Shown here piece by piece: positions 50,384 through 56,716 of a DNA stretch of 64,000 nucleotides. The stretch comes from an uncultured Clostridia bacterium. GTDB lineage: Bacteria; Bacillota; Clostridia; Oscillospirales; Ruminococcaceae. Each line of letters opens with the position of its first letter. The stretch's first letter is position 1. A model generated the notes under the pieces. That model saw nothing but the letters and a program-made list of their open reading frames with translations, was not told the origin of the DNA and ran no database searches. Both the position numbers and the translations under genes were made by a program. The DNA is taken from NCBI GenBank assembly GCA_947623585.1, contig CANQHA010000013.1:1-64000 (forward strand), given 5' to 3'.

Positions 50384-50420
50384 TTATACCTGCGTTTGGC
50401 GGAAGCCGAACTGAGCGGGG
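50384..50420. repeat. Short flanking module R
   Basis: TTATACCTGCGTTTGG, GGAAGCCGAACTGAGCG leading into AAAAGGTAT. It recurs at 61427-61462 and, inverted, at 52407-52446. No gene lies in 50336-50783. Confidence 0.65.
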
Positions 50421-50644
50421 AAAAGGTATTTATCTTCCCCGCTCACGCGAGTAAGATAATGCTATCGTTCATCACCCCACCCCCGCTACCGTTGCCTGCT
50501 GAGAGGAACACATATCGAAGCCCCCTCCCCTCAAAGGGGAGGGGGCTATCGCTTTGTTGCCTTTTATACAAACGTACTGCGGGGGTGGGGTGACTAAACG
50601 ATAGTATCCACATTTTCCGGCAGAGGAAAATATGGATACCTTTT
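50421..50644. repeat. Palindromic core repeat, copy D (224 bp)
   Basis: Same plan as copy A, but the central palindrome reads CCCCCTCCCC/AGGGGAGGGGG: both arms changed together from CCCCCGCCCC/GGGGCGGGGG. The left hairpin is TATCTTCCCCGC/GCGAGTAAGATA. It sits between converging 3' ends of the lipoprotein and aminotransferase genes. Confidence 0.93.
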
Positions 50645-50738
50645 AAGCAACGGCTCAGCCCCGCAGAAAGTACGAAAAAGCGCTGTAAGTTATAGTCCTG
50701 CAGCCGGCGCGGCAGCGGGGAAGATTGATACTTTTTAC
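50645..50738. repeat. Flanking module P right of core copy D
   Basis: Starts AAGCAACGGCTCAGCCCCGC, contains GAAAGTACGAAAAAGCGCTG and ends near GATACTTTTTACC, a decayed ATACCTTTT boundary. Confidence 0.7.
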
Positions 50739-50783
50739 CTCCCGGACTGTCTCCGCCAAACGCAGGCACGACCCCGCTGCCCT

Positions 50784-51980
50784 TTATTTCTTCTCGATCA
50801 TTTCCCTTGCGATGTCTGCAAGGATCTTTATCCCCCGCGTTATCTCGTCGTCCGAGGGCATCGAGTAGTTGAGCCTGAAACTGTGGCATTCCTCCTCGGG
50901 GTCGGCGGCAAAGGCGGTTCCGGGAACGACGAAGACGTTCTTTTCTCCTGCCTTTTTGACGAATTCGTCAAGGCTGAGCCCCTCGGGCAGCGAGCACCAG
51001 AGGAAAATTCCGCCCTCGGGCCTTGTGAAGCCGACCTCTTCGGGCATATATTTTTCGAGAGCCGAGATCATAAGCTCGGCTTTTTTGCGGTATAAAACGC
51101 GTATCTCGGCGATGTGCGCCTCAAGGTCGCACTGCTCGATATATTTGGCGCAGATCATCTGGAAGAGCACGTTTGTGTGAACATCCTCGACCTGTTTTGC
51201 GACGACGATCTTTGAGATAAGCTCCTTTCCGGCGCAGAGAAAACCTATTCTCATTCCGGCCGAAAGGACCTTTGAGAAGCTGCCGCAATAGACCACGCGC
51301 CCCTCGGAATCCATGCTTTTATAGGTCGGAACGTCTTTGCCGCTGAATCTGAGGTCGCCGTAAGGGTTATCCTCAAGGATAAGGATATCGTATTTTTTTG
51401 CAAGCTCGAGAACGGCGCGGCGTTTTTCATAAGAAGTCGTTATGCCTGCGGGGTTCTGGAAAGTCGGAATCGTATAGAGAAATTTTGCGCGGGGGTTGGC
51501 TTTGAGGGCGTTTTCAAGCGCTTCAAGGCTTATGCCGTCGTCCTCGAGAGGCACCCCGACCAGCTTCGTCCCGAGCGAGCGAAAAGCATTGAGCGCGCCG
51601 ATGAAGCTGGGGTTCTCGCAGATGACGGTATCGCCCTCGTTGCAGACGACCTTGCAGGTGAGCTCGATGCCCTGCTGACCGCCGGTCACGATAATGAGAT
51701 CGTCGTCGGGCGTTCCGATGTCGTATACCTTTTTCAGCCTTTTCGCGACCAGTTCTCTTAAAGGCGCATAGCCCTCGGTGATGCCATACTGCAAAGCGGT
51801 GACGGGTTCATTTTCAAAAATCTCGTCGGCGATGCGCTTCATATCCGCGACCGGGAAAGAATCGGGGTTAGGGTTTCCGGCCGCAAACGATATCGACCCC
51901 GGCGTCCCGAGGCTTTTGAAAATTTCGCGAATGGCGGACGGCTTCAGATTTTTAAACTTTTCGGAGACTTCGTATTTCAT
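50784..51980 (-). CDS. PLP-dependent class I/II aminotransferase (2-aminoadipate/LysN-like)
   Basis: Start at the ATG at 51980 (MKYEVSEKFKN), seven bases after AAAGAGGT; 398 residues. Fold type I aminotransferase: GGQQGIELTCKVVCNEGD (~95-112), IPTFQNPAG (~169-177), ILEDNPYGDLRF with the PLP Asp, and the Schiff-base Lys in YCGSFSKVLSAGMRIGF (~230-246); the C-terminal Arg is in SFRLNYS. The close resemblance to MocR-type/LysN enzymes (starting FAAGNPNPDSFP) suggests broad 2-oxo-acid transamination. No HTH domain is attached. It is a single gene with its own promoter. Confidence 0.9.
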   Translation of the reverse strand: MKYEVSEKFKNLKPSAIREIFKSLGTPGSISFAAGNPNPDSFPVADMKRIADEIFENEPVTALQYGITEGYAPLRELVAKRLKKVYDIGTPDDDLIIVTGGQQGIELTCKVVCNEGDTVICENPSFIGALNAFRSLGTKLVGVPLEDDGISLEALENALKANPRAKFLYTIPTFQNPAGITTSYEKRRAVLELAKKYDILILEDNPYGDLRFSGKDVPTYKSMDSEGRVVYCGSFSKVLSAGMRIGFLCAGKELISKIVVAKQVEDVHTNVLFQMICAKYIEQCDLEAHIAEIRVLYRKKAELMISALEKYMPEEVGFTRPEGGIFLWCSLPEGLSLDEFVKKAGEKNVFVVPGTAFAADPEEECHSFRLNYSMPSDDEITRGIKILADIAREMIEKK

Positions 51981-52017
51981 GATGATACCTCTTTTCAATG
52001 TTGTGGGCTTTTAATAT

Positions 52018-52046
52018 ATTGTCGCGCAAAATCAACGGTTTGTCAA
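52018..52046 (-). promoter_or_regulatory. Promoter of the aminotransferase gene
   Basis: TTGACA (52046-52041), 17 bases, GACAAT (52023-52018) on the minus strand. Confidence 0.7.
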
Positions 52047-52062
52047 GAGGGGAAATAGATTT

Positions 52063-52179
52063 GATGTGCCCTAAACGGACACATCAAGAAAACAGAGGTC
52101 AGAGGTCAGATTGTCAGAATTTTAAGGAGTCTCCTGAGGCAGAGGTTCAAAACGTAGAGGAAAAGCTCCCTGAGCGGGT
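52063..52179. repeat. Dispersed repeat module Q, copy 3
   Basis: Hairpin GATGTGCC-CTAAAC-GGACACATC, then AACAGAGGTCAGAGGTCAG, TGTCAGAATTTTAAGGAG, GAGGCAGAGGTTCAAAACG and CTGAGCGGG before the core repeat boundary. The leading hairpin differs in sequence but keeps pairing compared with copy 1. Confidence 0.75.
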
Positions 52180-52406
52180 AAAAGGTATTCATCTTCCCCG
52201 CTCACGCGGGTAAGAAGAATGCTATCGCTTATCACCCCACCCCCCGCTACGTTGCCTGCGGAGAGGCTAAGTTAGTGAAGCCCCCGCCCCTCGAGGGGCG
52301 GGGGGCGGTGCCATGTAGTGCTTAACTGCAAACTTTTGCTGGGGTGGGGTGATTTAAAATAGTATGAAATCACTCCATCGTAAGATGGAGCGATTGAATA
52401 CCTTTT
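52180..52406. repeat. Palindromic core repeat, copy E (227 bp)
   Basis: The left hairpin is ATCTTCCCCGC/GCGGGTAAGAAGA, the right hairpin AATCACTCCATC/GATGGAGCGATT. The centre has CCCCCGCCCC/GGGGCGGGGGG arms. Module R follows in inverse orientation to 52446. It lies between the aminotransferase start and the VanZ stop. Confidence 0.93.
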
Positions 52407-52500
52407 ACTCGTTCGGGCGGAGCCTCCGTCAAACGCGGTATAAATCCTCAACCAATCAGCTTTTCGCTTCGACGGCTTTGCAACAGCGGGAAAGATGAAT

Positions 52501-52547
52501 AACGCTATGTCCCCAAGCACTCCCTGCGCACAAAACCCGCTTATGTT
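52501..52547. repeat. Module S, short deleted copy (inverted)
   Basis: The complement reads AACATAAGCGGGTTTTGTGCGC ending GGGGACATAG (22-base start given as AACATAAGCGGG plus TTTTGTGCGC). Compared with the 135-137-base copies it lacks everything between two direct TTTTGT motifs, as expected from a deletion between short repeats. Its first bases supply the stop codon of the VanZ gene. Confidence 0.75.
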
Positions 52548-52999
52548 CTCCTCGAGGCGATCAGCCCCGCGATGAGATATACCAAAAGCACGGCGGCGGT
52601 GCCGCTTGAGGTGTCAAGCAAAACGTCGGTGATCTGCGGGCCGCGGTCGGTCGCAAAAAGCTGTATCGTCTCGTCGAAAACCGATATCGCCAAAACCCCC
52701 GACCACGCGTTCCAGAAACCCTGTATCCCCTTTCCGAGGCCGGCCCACAAAAACGCGAATTCAAAGCCTATCACCGCATACTCGACTGCGTGCGCCACCT
52801 TGCGCACATTTATCAGCAAAAAGCCGCTTATGTCCTCAGGAACGTGCAAAAATACCAGCACCTTTTCAAGTATCTCTCTGACCCTGCCGCTCAGGGCGCT
52901 CGAATCGCTTCCCGAAAGCGCCGAATTTATCCATATAAATCCCACGGTGAGAAATATAAGCGTCAGTGAAAAAATCAGATGCCTTTTTCTTTTCGTCAA
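52541..52999 (-). CDS. VanZ-family membrane protein
   Basis: Start taken as the TTG at 52999, seven bases after GGAGAG and overlapping the TrmO stop (TTGA); 152 residues. TM helices lie at about 8-26, 60-80 (VRKVAHAVEYAVIGFEFAFLW), 89-107 and 125-147. The VanZ signature is KVAHAVEYAVIG together with DETIQLFATDRGPQITDVLLDTSS (given here as its start, DETIQLF, and end, DVLLDTSSG). VanZ-like proteins give low-level glycopeptide tolerance in some enterococci; the native role is unclear. The stop codon falls within a dispersed repeat, so the C-terminus may have been altered. Confidence 0.88.
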   Translation of the reverse strand: MTKRKRHLIFSLTLIFLTVGFIWINSALSGSDSSALSGRVREILEKVLVFLHVPEDISGFLLINVRKVAHAVEYAVIGFEFAFLWAGLGKGIQGFWNAWSGVLAISVFDETIQLFATDRGPQITDVLLDTSSGTAAVLLVYLIAGLIASRRT

Positions 53000-53667
53000 T
53001 TCGTTTCTCTCCTTCCCGCTTTGGTCACGATAAGCCTGCCGTCCTCGACCCGAAACGATATGAAACATCGGCTGTATTCAAAGCTGTATTCCCTGTCGGG
53101 GTCGGTGTGATACGACGGCCGCGGGTCATATTTTAATATCTCTTCCAAAACGGCGATATCCTCGGGCGGTATGCCCGCTTTCAGCTCGTCGGGGAAATGC
53201 ACCTCTAACGTATAATTCCGAGCTTCGTCGGCAAAGCTGCCGACGGCTTCGGGGCGGCTGTCGGCATAGCGCAGATAGGGCTTTATATCGTATATCGGCG
53301 TGCCGTTAAGCATATCCGCGCCCGAAACATAAAGCACCGTGCCGCGGTCTTTTGTGACAACTACCTTTTCGAGCTTCACGCAGCTCAAGCCCAGCGAGTT
53401 GGGGCGAAAGGGCGAGCGGCTCGCAAAAACGCCTATCCTTTTGTTTCCGCCGAGGCGGGGAGGTCTCACCGTCGGGCTGAAGCCGTTCGTTTCGGCCTCG
53501 GAAAAGCCCCAGATCAGCCAAAGATGACTGAATTCTTCTATTCCGCGAACAGCCTCGGGCGCACGGAATTCCGGCTCGAAAACGATTTGCGACACCGCCG
53601 AGCAAAGCCCGCTCTGACGCGGGATGCCGAACTTTGAAGTGAAGCCGTTTTCTATCCTTGCGATCAC
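52996..53667 (-). CDS. trmO: tRNA (N6-threonylcarbamoyladenosine37-N6)-methyltransferase TrmO
   Basis: 223 residues from a GTG, six bases after GGAG. The TsaA/TrmO beta-barrel (~1-150) shows FGIPRQSGL, GIEEFSHLWLIWGF, NKRIGVFASRSPFRPNSLGLSCVKL (key SRSPFRPNSLGLS) and DMLNGTPIYDIKPYLRYAD, all typical. The C-terminal domain (~155-223) matches full-length TrmO. It adds a methyl from SAM to t6A37 of threonine-type tRNAs. VanZ follows with a four-base overlap. Confidence 0.93.
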   Translation of the reverse strand: MIARIENGFTSKFGIPRQSGLCSAVSQIVFEPEFRAPEAVRGIEEFSHLWLIWGFSEAETNGFSPTVRPPRLGGNKRIGVFASRSPFRPNSLGLSCVKLEKVVVTKDRGTVLYVSGADMLNGTPIYDIKPYLRYADSRPEAVGSFADEARNYTLEVHFPDELKAGIPPEDIAVLEEILKYDPRPSYHTDPDREYSFEYSRCFISFRVEDGRLIVTKAGRRETN

Positions 53668-53713
53668 TTTGAGCTCCGTGCCTTACTCCCCCTTTAAAGA
53701 ATATGCTTTTTGC

Positions 53714-53742
53714 ATTATAACTCATTCGCTTAAAATTTGCAA
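53714..53742 (-). promoter_or_regulatory. Promoter of trmO-vanZ
   Basis: TTGCAA (53742-53737), 17 bases, TATAAT (53719-53714) on the minus strand. It is back to back with the dfx promoter. Confidence 0.78.
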
Positions 53743-53761
53743 CTTATTTGCGAAGACTTTT

Positions 53762-53815
53762 TTATTAAGATATTATTAAGAGGTTATTGCGCTTCGGCAA
53801 AAAATGTGATATAAT
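53762..53815 (+). promoter_or_regulatory. dfx promoter with upstream 11-base direct repeats
   Basis: TTGCGC (53787-53792), 17 bases, TATAAT (53810-53815). Immediately upstream TTATTAAGA occurs twice (53762-53770 and 53773-53781) with an 11-base period, the spacing used by OmpR/PhoB-type response regulators, next to a poor -35 box. Confidence 0.68.
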
Positions 53816-53870
53816 CTTTTTGCTGTCACGGGCAGAAGCCCGCGCATGAATTCTGAAAGGAGAAAAAACA

Positions 53871-54254
53871 ATGAAAGATTATGTCAGCTATGCAAAATGC
53901 TCGGTCTGCGGAAACGTCGTCGAGGACGTCTGCGGAAACCTTAAAACCGTGACCTGCTGCGGAAAGCCGATGCAGATAATGTCTGCAAACTCGACCGACG
54001 CCGCAGTCGAAAAGCACGTTCCCTGCGTTGAAGTAAACAACGGCGAGCTGGTCGTCAGGGTCGGCTCGGTTGAGCACCCGATGACAAAGGAGCACTACAT
54101 CATGTGGATATCTCAGGTCTGCGGAAACCGCGAAAACAAAGTTTTTCTCGCGCCCGAGCAATCGACCGAGGTTCGCTTCCCCTATATGCCCGAGTGCAAA
54201 ATTTACGCTTACTGCAATCTTCACGGGCTCTGGGTCAAGGAATTCAAGGCCTGA
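53871..54254 (+). CDS. dfx: Desulfoferrodoxin (superoxide reductase, class I)
   Basis: 127 residues. Reduces superoxide to peroxide without making oxygen, an anaerobe's defence. The N-terminal desulforedoxin-like centre I has Cys10, Cys13, Cys29 and Cys30 (YAKCSVCGN and TCCGKPM). The catalytic centre II has His49 (EKHVPC), His69 (VEHPM), His75 (KEHYIMWI), Cys115 and His118 (YCNLHGLW), plus the active-site Lys/Glu loop KHVP. All ligands are present. The start has AAAGGAG. It is followed by a strong hairpin. Confidence 0.97.
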   Translation: MKDYVSYAKCSVCGNVVEDVCGNLKTVTCCGKPMQIMSANSTDAAVEKHVPCVEVNNGELVVRVGSVEHPMTKEHYIMWISQVCGNRENKVFLAPEQSTEVRFPYMPECKIYAYCNLHGLWVKEFKA

Positions 54255-54264
54255 CGGCTTTAAG

Positions 54265-54300
54265 CGGGAGGCTCCGAAAGGAGCTTCCCGCAAATGTTTT
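54265..54300 (+). terminator. Hairpin after dfx
   Basis: GCGGGAGGCTCC and GGAGCTTCCCGC pair over a GAAA tetraloop; AAATGTTTTT follows, which overlaps the region before the next ribosome site. Confidence 0.82.
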
Positions 54301-54311
54301 TCGGAGGTATT

Positions 54312-54923
54312 ATGATAACCCACCTGTTTTTTGACATCGGCTCCACCCTCGTTGACGAGACCGCCTGCGTTGAAAAGCGCCTTATTGAAGCTCTTAAACA
54401 GCCCGGCGCGCCGACGCGGGAGGTCTTTTCGGAAAAACTTGCAGAGTTTATCCCAAAAAGCGGCGAGCCTGTCAAAGCTGCCGCGGATTATTTCGGGCTG
54501 AGCGTCCCTCCTTGGGATTCTTCTCTTGAAAAGGTCTTCCCCGAGGCTTACGGCGTGCTTGAAGCCCTCGCGAAAAAATATGCCCTCGGCGTTATAGCAA
54601 ATCAGTCCTTGGGCGGAGAAAAAAGGCTTGAAGAACGCGGGTTGAGGAAGTTTTTCGGCTCGGTAACGCTTTCTGCCGAGACGGGATTTTCAAAACCCGA
54701 CCCGAAGATATTTTTTGCCGCGCTTAACGCCGCCGGCTGCCGCCCCGAAAACGCCGTCATGATTGGCGACAGGCTCGACAACGATATTCTGCCCGCAGGG
54801 CGTCTCGGCTTTAAGACCGTGCGGATAAGGCGGGGACTGTTCAAAGACCTCGACCCGAGCGATTTCGGCGCAAAGCCCGATCATACCGTCTCAAGCCTTG
54901 AGGAGCTGCTCGAAATTTTCTGA
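54312..54923 (+). CDS. HAD-superfamily hydrolase
   Basis: Start at the ATG at 54312, close behind GGAGG; 203 residues. HAD motif I is HLFFDIGSTLVDE (only the first of the usual two aspartates is kept; the second, acid/base position is Gly-Ser-Thr), motif II ANQSLGG, motif III Lys in SKPDPKIF, and motif IV MIGDRLDNDILPAGRLGFKTV (key GDRLDNDI). The helical cap is at ~16-85. The missing acid/base Asp (DIGST instead of DxDGT) suggests altered activity or a substrate such as a dehalogenase- or NagD-like ester. No partner is obvious. Confidence 0.87.
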   Translation: MITHLFFDIGSTLVDETACVEKRLIEALKQPGAPTREVFSEKLAEFIPKSGEPVKAAADYFGLSVPPWDSSLEKVFPEAYGVLEALAKKYALGVIANQSLGGEKRLEERGLRKFFGSVTLSAETGFSKPDPKIFFAALNAAGCRPENAVMIGDRLDNDILPAGRLGFKTVRIRRGLFKDLDPSDFGAKPDHTVSSLEELLEIF

Positions 54924-55004
54924 AAAAAGCGGCGCTCTCCGTTTGGTTGAGTGAAAAATCACCGAAAGGTTTAGTAATTTTGCCCCGAAACAACCGATGT
55001 TTCA

Positions 55005-55033
55005 TTGATTGCCGCCGCGCATGATGCTAAAAT
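55005..55033 (+). promoter_or_regulatory. Promoter of the HTH gene
   Basis: TTGATT (55005-55010), 17 bases, TAAAAT (55028-55033). An upstream inverted motif AAACAACCGATGTTTCA is near 54989-55004. Confidence 0.7.
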
Positions 55034-55080
55034 ATAATCACAGCAGGCGCCGCTGAATTTATTTTAAAGGAGAAAATATA

Positions 55081-55575
55081 ATGGAAACACTCGGAAAAAG
55101 AATCTCGGCGCTGAGGCGCGAAAAGGGTCTTAAGCAGGACGATCTTGCGGAGACCCTCGGAGTGAGCCCTCAGGCGGTATCAAAATGGGAAAACGATATG
55201 ACCTGCCCCGACATCACACTGCTTCCGCAGCTTGCAAAGGTCCTCGGGGTGAGCGTTGACGCGCTTCTTTCGGAAGAAGAAAAGGAACCCGACGTCAAGC
55301 TGCTCGAACCCGACCGAAAAAAGGACATCTCGGACATGATACTGAGAATAGTCGTCTGCTCGGCCGACGGAGACAGCGTCAAGGTCAACCTGCCGATGGG
55401 GCTTGTGAAAGCGGGTATCGAAATGGGTATGCAGATGCCCGAGATAGGCGGGGGCGACGCTTTAAAAAACATCGACCTGAAACAGCTTCTTGAAGCCGCA
55501 GAATCGGGCGCGGTCGGAAACCTCGTCGAGGTCGAAAGCGCCGACGGCGACATTGTTAAGATATTTGTGGAGTAA
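55081..55575 (+). CDS. XRE-family regulator with C-terminal SHOCT/YvlB-like segment
   Basis: 164 residues. The N-terminal HTH (~5-60) is LGKRISALRREKGLKQDDLAE, LGVSPQAVSKWENDMTCPDI and VLGVSVDALL. The C-terminal ~85 residues contain VKVNLPMGLVKAGIEMG and end VEVESADGDIVKIFVE, a pattern I associate with clostridial proteins of the YvlB/SHOCT-like group. The next gene encodes a short protein with a similar ending (AEVETDEAYVNIRM), so the two likely form a regulator-partner set. AAAGGAG precedes the ATG. The target is unknown; autoregulation is likely. Confidence 0.85.
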   Translation: METLGKRISALRREKGLKQDDLAETLGVSPQAVSKWENDMTCPDITLLPQLAKVLGVSVDALLSEEEKEPDVKLLEPDRKKDISDMILRIVVCSADGDSVKVNLPMGLVKAGIEMGMQMPEIGGGDALKNIDLKQLLEAAESGAVGNLVEVESADGDIVKIFVE

Positions 55576-55577
55576 CT

Positions 55578-55814
55578 ATGCTTATCGCCATGAAAACAGA
55601 CGAGGTCAGCCTGAAGATCCCGCTGCCGACCTGCCTTATATGCAACCGCTTCGTCGCAAGGCTAATCGGGCGCCGTGTGGCAAAGGAGACCGGCATCGAA
55701 GCCGAGAAATTCGTCGAGCTTGTGACCGAGCTCAAAAAATATCGCAAAAAACACGGAGCTTGGACGCTCGCAGAGGTCGAAACCGACGAGGCTTACGTCA
55801 ACATCAGAATGTGA
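55578..55814 (+). CDS. Small SHOCT/YvlB-like partner protein
   Basis: 78 residues, starting two bases after the regulator stop with GTGGAG within the regulator's end, so they are coupled. It has KIPLPTCLICNRFVARLIG (~13-31), a helix EKFVELVTELKKYRKKHG and the strand pair TLAEVETDEAYVNI. The final motif parallels the C-terminus of the regulator, suggesting a free copy of the same domain that could compete for or bind the same ligand. No catalytic residues are apparent. Confidence 0.75.
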   Translation: MLIAMKTDEVSLKIPLPTCLICNRFVARLIGRRVAKETGIEAEKFVELVTELKKYRKKHGAWTLAEVETDEAYVNIRM

Positions 55815-55838
55815 AAAAATCGGGGAGAAGTGAGGGGG

Positions 55839-55914
55839 AAGGTATCCGCGCCGGTCGCAAGCACATGACTTGCAGCGCTTTTTCACACTTTCTGCGGAGA
55901 GTGAACAGTTGCTT
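55839..55914. repeat. Flanking module P left of core copy F
   Basis: AAGGTATCCGCGCCGGTCGC to GTGAACAGTTGCTT. It is the near-exact inverse of 61863-61939. Confidence 0.75.
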
Positions 55915-56136
55915 AAAAGGTATCCATATTTTTCCTCTGCCGGAAAATATGGATGCTATTTTAAGTCACCCCACCCCCGCTATACTTTCTGCGGATAGGC
56001 TAAGTTTGAGAGCCCCCGCCCCTCGAGGGGCGGGGGCGTTCGCTTTGCTACCTTTTAGGCAACCGTACTGCGGGGGTGGGGTGATAAGCGATAGCATTCT
56101 TCTTACCCGCGTGAGCGGGGAAGACGAATACCTTTT
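55915..56136. repeat. Palindromic core repeat, copy F (222 bp)
   Basis: Left hairpin ATCCATATTTTTCC/GGAAAATATGGAT, centre arms CCCCCGCCCC/GGGGCGGGGG, and right hairpin CTTCTTACCCGC/GCGGGGAAGACG. It lies between converging 3' ends and the right edge is 23 bases from the lipoprotein stop. Confidence 0.93.
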
Positions 56137-56158
56137 ACCCTCAAACGCCTTGCGCCTT

Positions 56159-56632
56159 TCACCCCTCCTCCGACGTCATCACGACGCTGCCGGAAAAGCC
56201 GCTGTATTCCGCGGAGATATAGCAGCTTCCGCCGTCGATGTCGAGGTCAAGCTCCAAAAAGCCGCTTTCGCCGAAAGGATAGCTTTTTGTCTTCGACCCG
56301 AGCCGCACTTTGATCTCGACCTCGCCGCTTTGGTTCGTCACCGAGACGGCGAGCCTGATTTTTCTCGGCTTCGTCGAGGTCCCCCCGAAAACAACGTCCT
56401 TGCCGTGTTCCTTAAAGGCGCGGATCTTGTAAGTGCCGGTATATCCGTCGAGGCTGCGGCTTAAATCTCCGCGAAGAAAAAGCTCGCTTGTCAGGCTGAG
56501 CCTGCCGAGGGCCGAGACTGCGGTCTCAAAGGCATTCAGCACGCTGTTTTTAAAAAACATTCCCCTCGCCATGCAGCCCGAGAGCGAGAGCATGACAGCG
56601 GCGGCAACCGCTGTCGCAAGAAGTTTTTTCAT
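56159..56632 (-). CDS. Lipoprotein of the Bce-like module
   Basis: 157 residues, lipobox LSLSGC (Cys20). An Arg/Lys-rich helix (~22-55) is followed by a beta-rich domain (TYKIRAFKEHGKDVVFGG, KIRLAVSVTNQSGEVEIKVRL; in parts SGEVEIKVRLGSK, FLELDLDIDGGSCYISAEYS). No family is recognised. Its ATG overlaps the stop of the 28-codon gene by four bases (ATGA), so it is translated with the ABC permease operon. A possible role is to bind the antibiotic or envelope ligand sensed by the module. Confidence 0.78.
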   Translation of the reverse strand: MKKLLATAVAAAVMLSLSGCMARGMFFKNSVLNAFETAVSALGRLSLTSELFLRGDLSRSLDGYTGTYKIRAFKEHGKDVVFGGTSTKPRKIRLAVSVTNQSGEVEIKVRLGSKTKSYPFGESGFLELDLDIDGGSCYISAEYSGFSGSVVMTSEEG

Positions 56633-56715
56633 TTTTCATTCGCCCTCCCGAGATATTTTTCCGTGAGCCATGCGACGGTGAGCATTGCCGCTAAAACCGC
56701 AATAAGTTCTTTCAT
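56629..56715 (-). CDS. 28-residue membrane peptide gene
   Basis: Too short for routine calling. The ATG at 56715 lies one base after the permease stop, with AAAGGAGC six bases upstream. The product begins MKELIAVLAAMLTVAWLTEK and ends YLGRANEK: one hydrophobic helix (~4-19) with a charged tail. The stop is shared with the lipoprotein start (ATGA). Clean ribosome site, tight packing on both sides and membrane character make it likely real. A regulator or small subunit of the ABC transporter is the obvious inference. Confidence 0.72.
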   Translation of the reverse strand: MKELIAVLAAMLTVAWLTEKYLGRANEK

Positions 56716-56716
56716 G

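Noticed and set aside
50384..52547. CRISPR array because of repeated short motifs
   Set aside because: Units are long, palindromic, irregularly spaced and in both orientations; there are no regular spacers and no cas genes.
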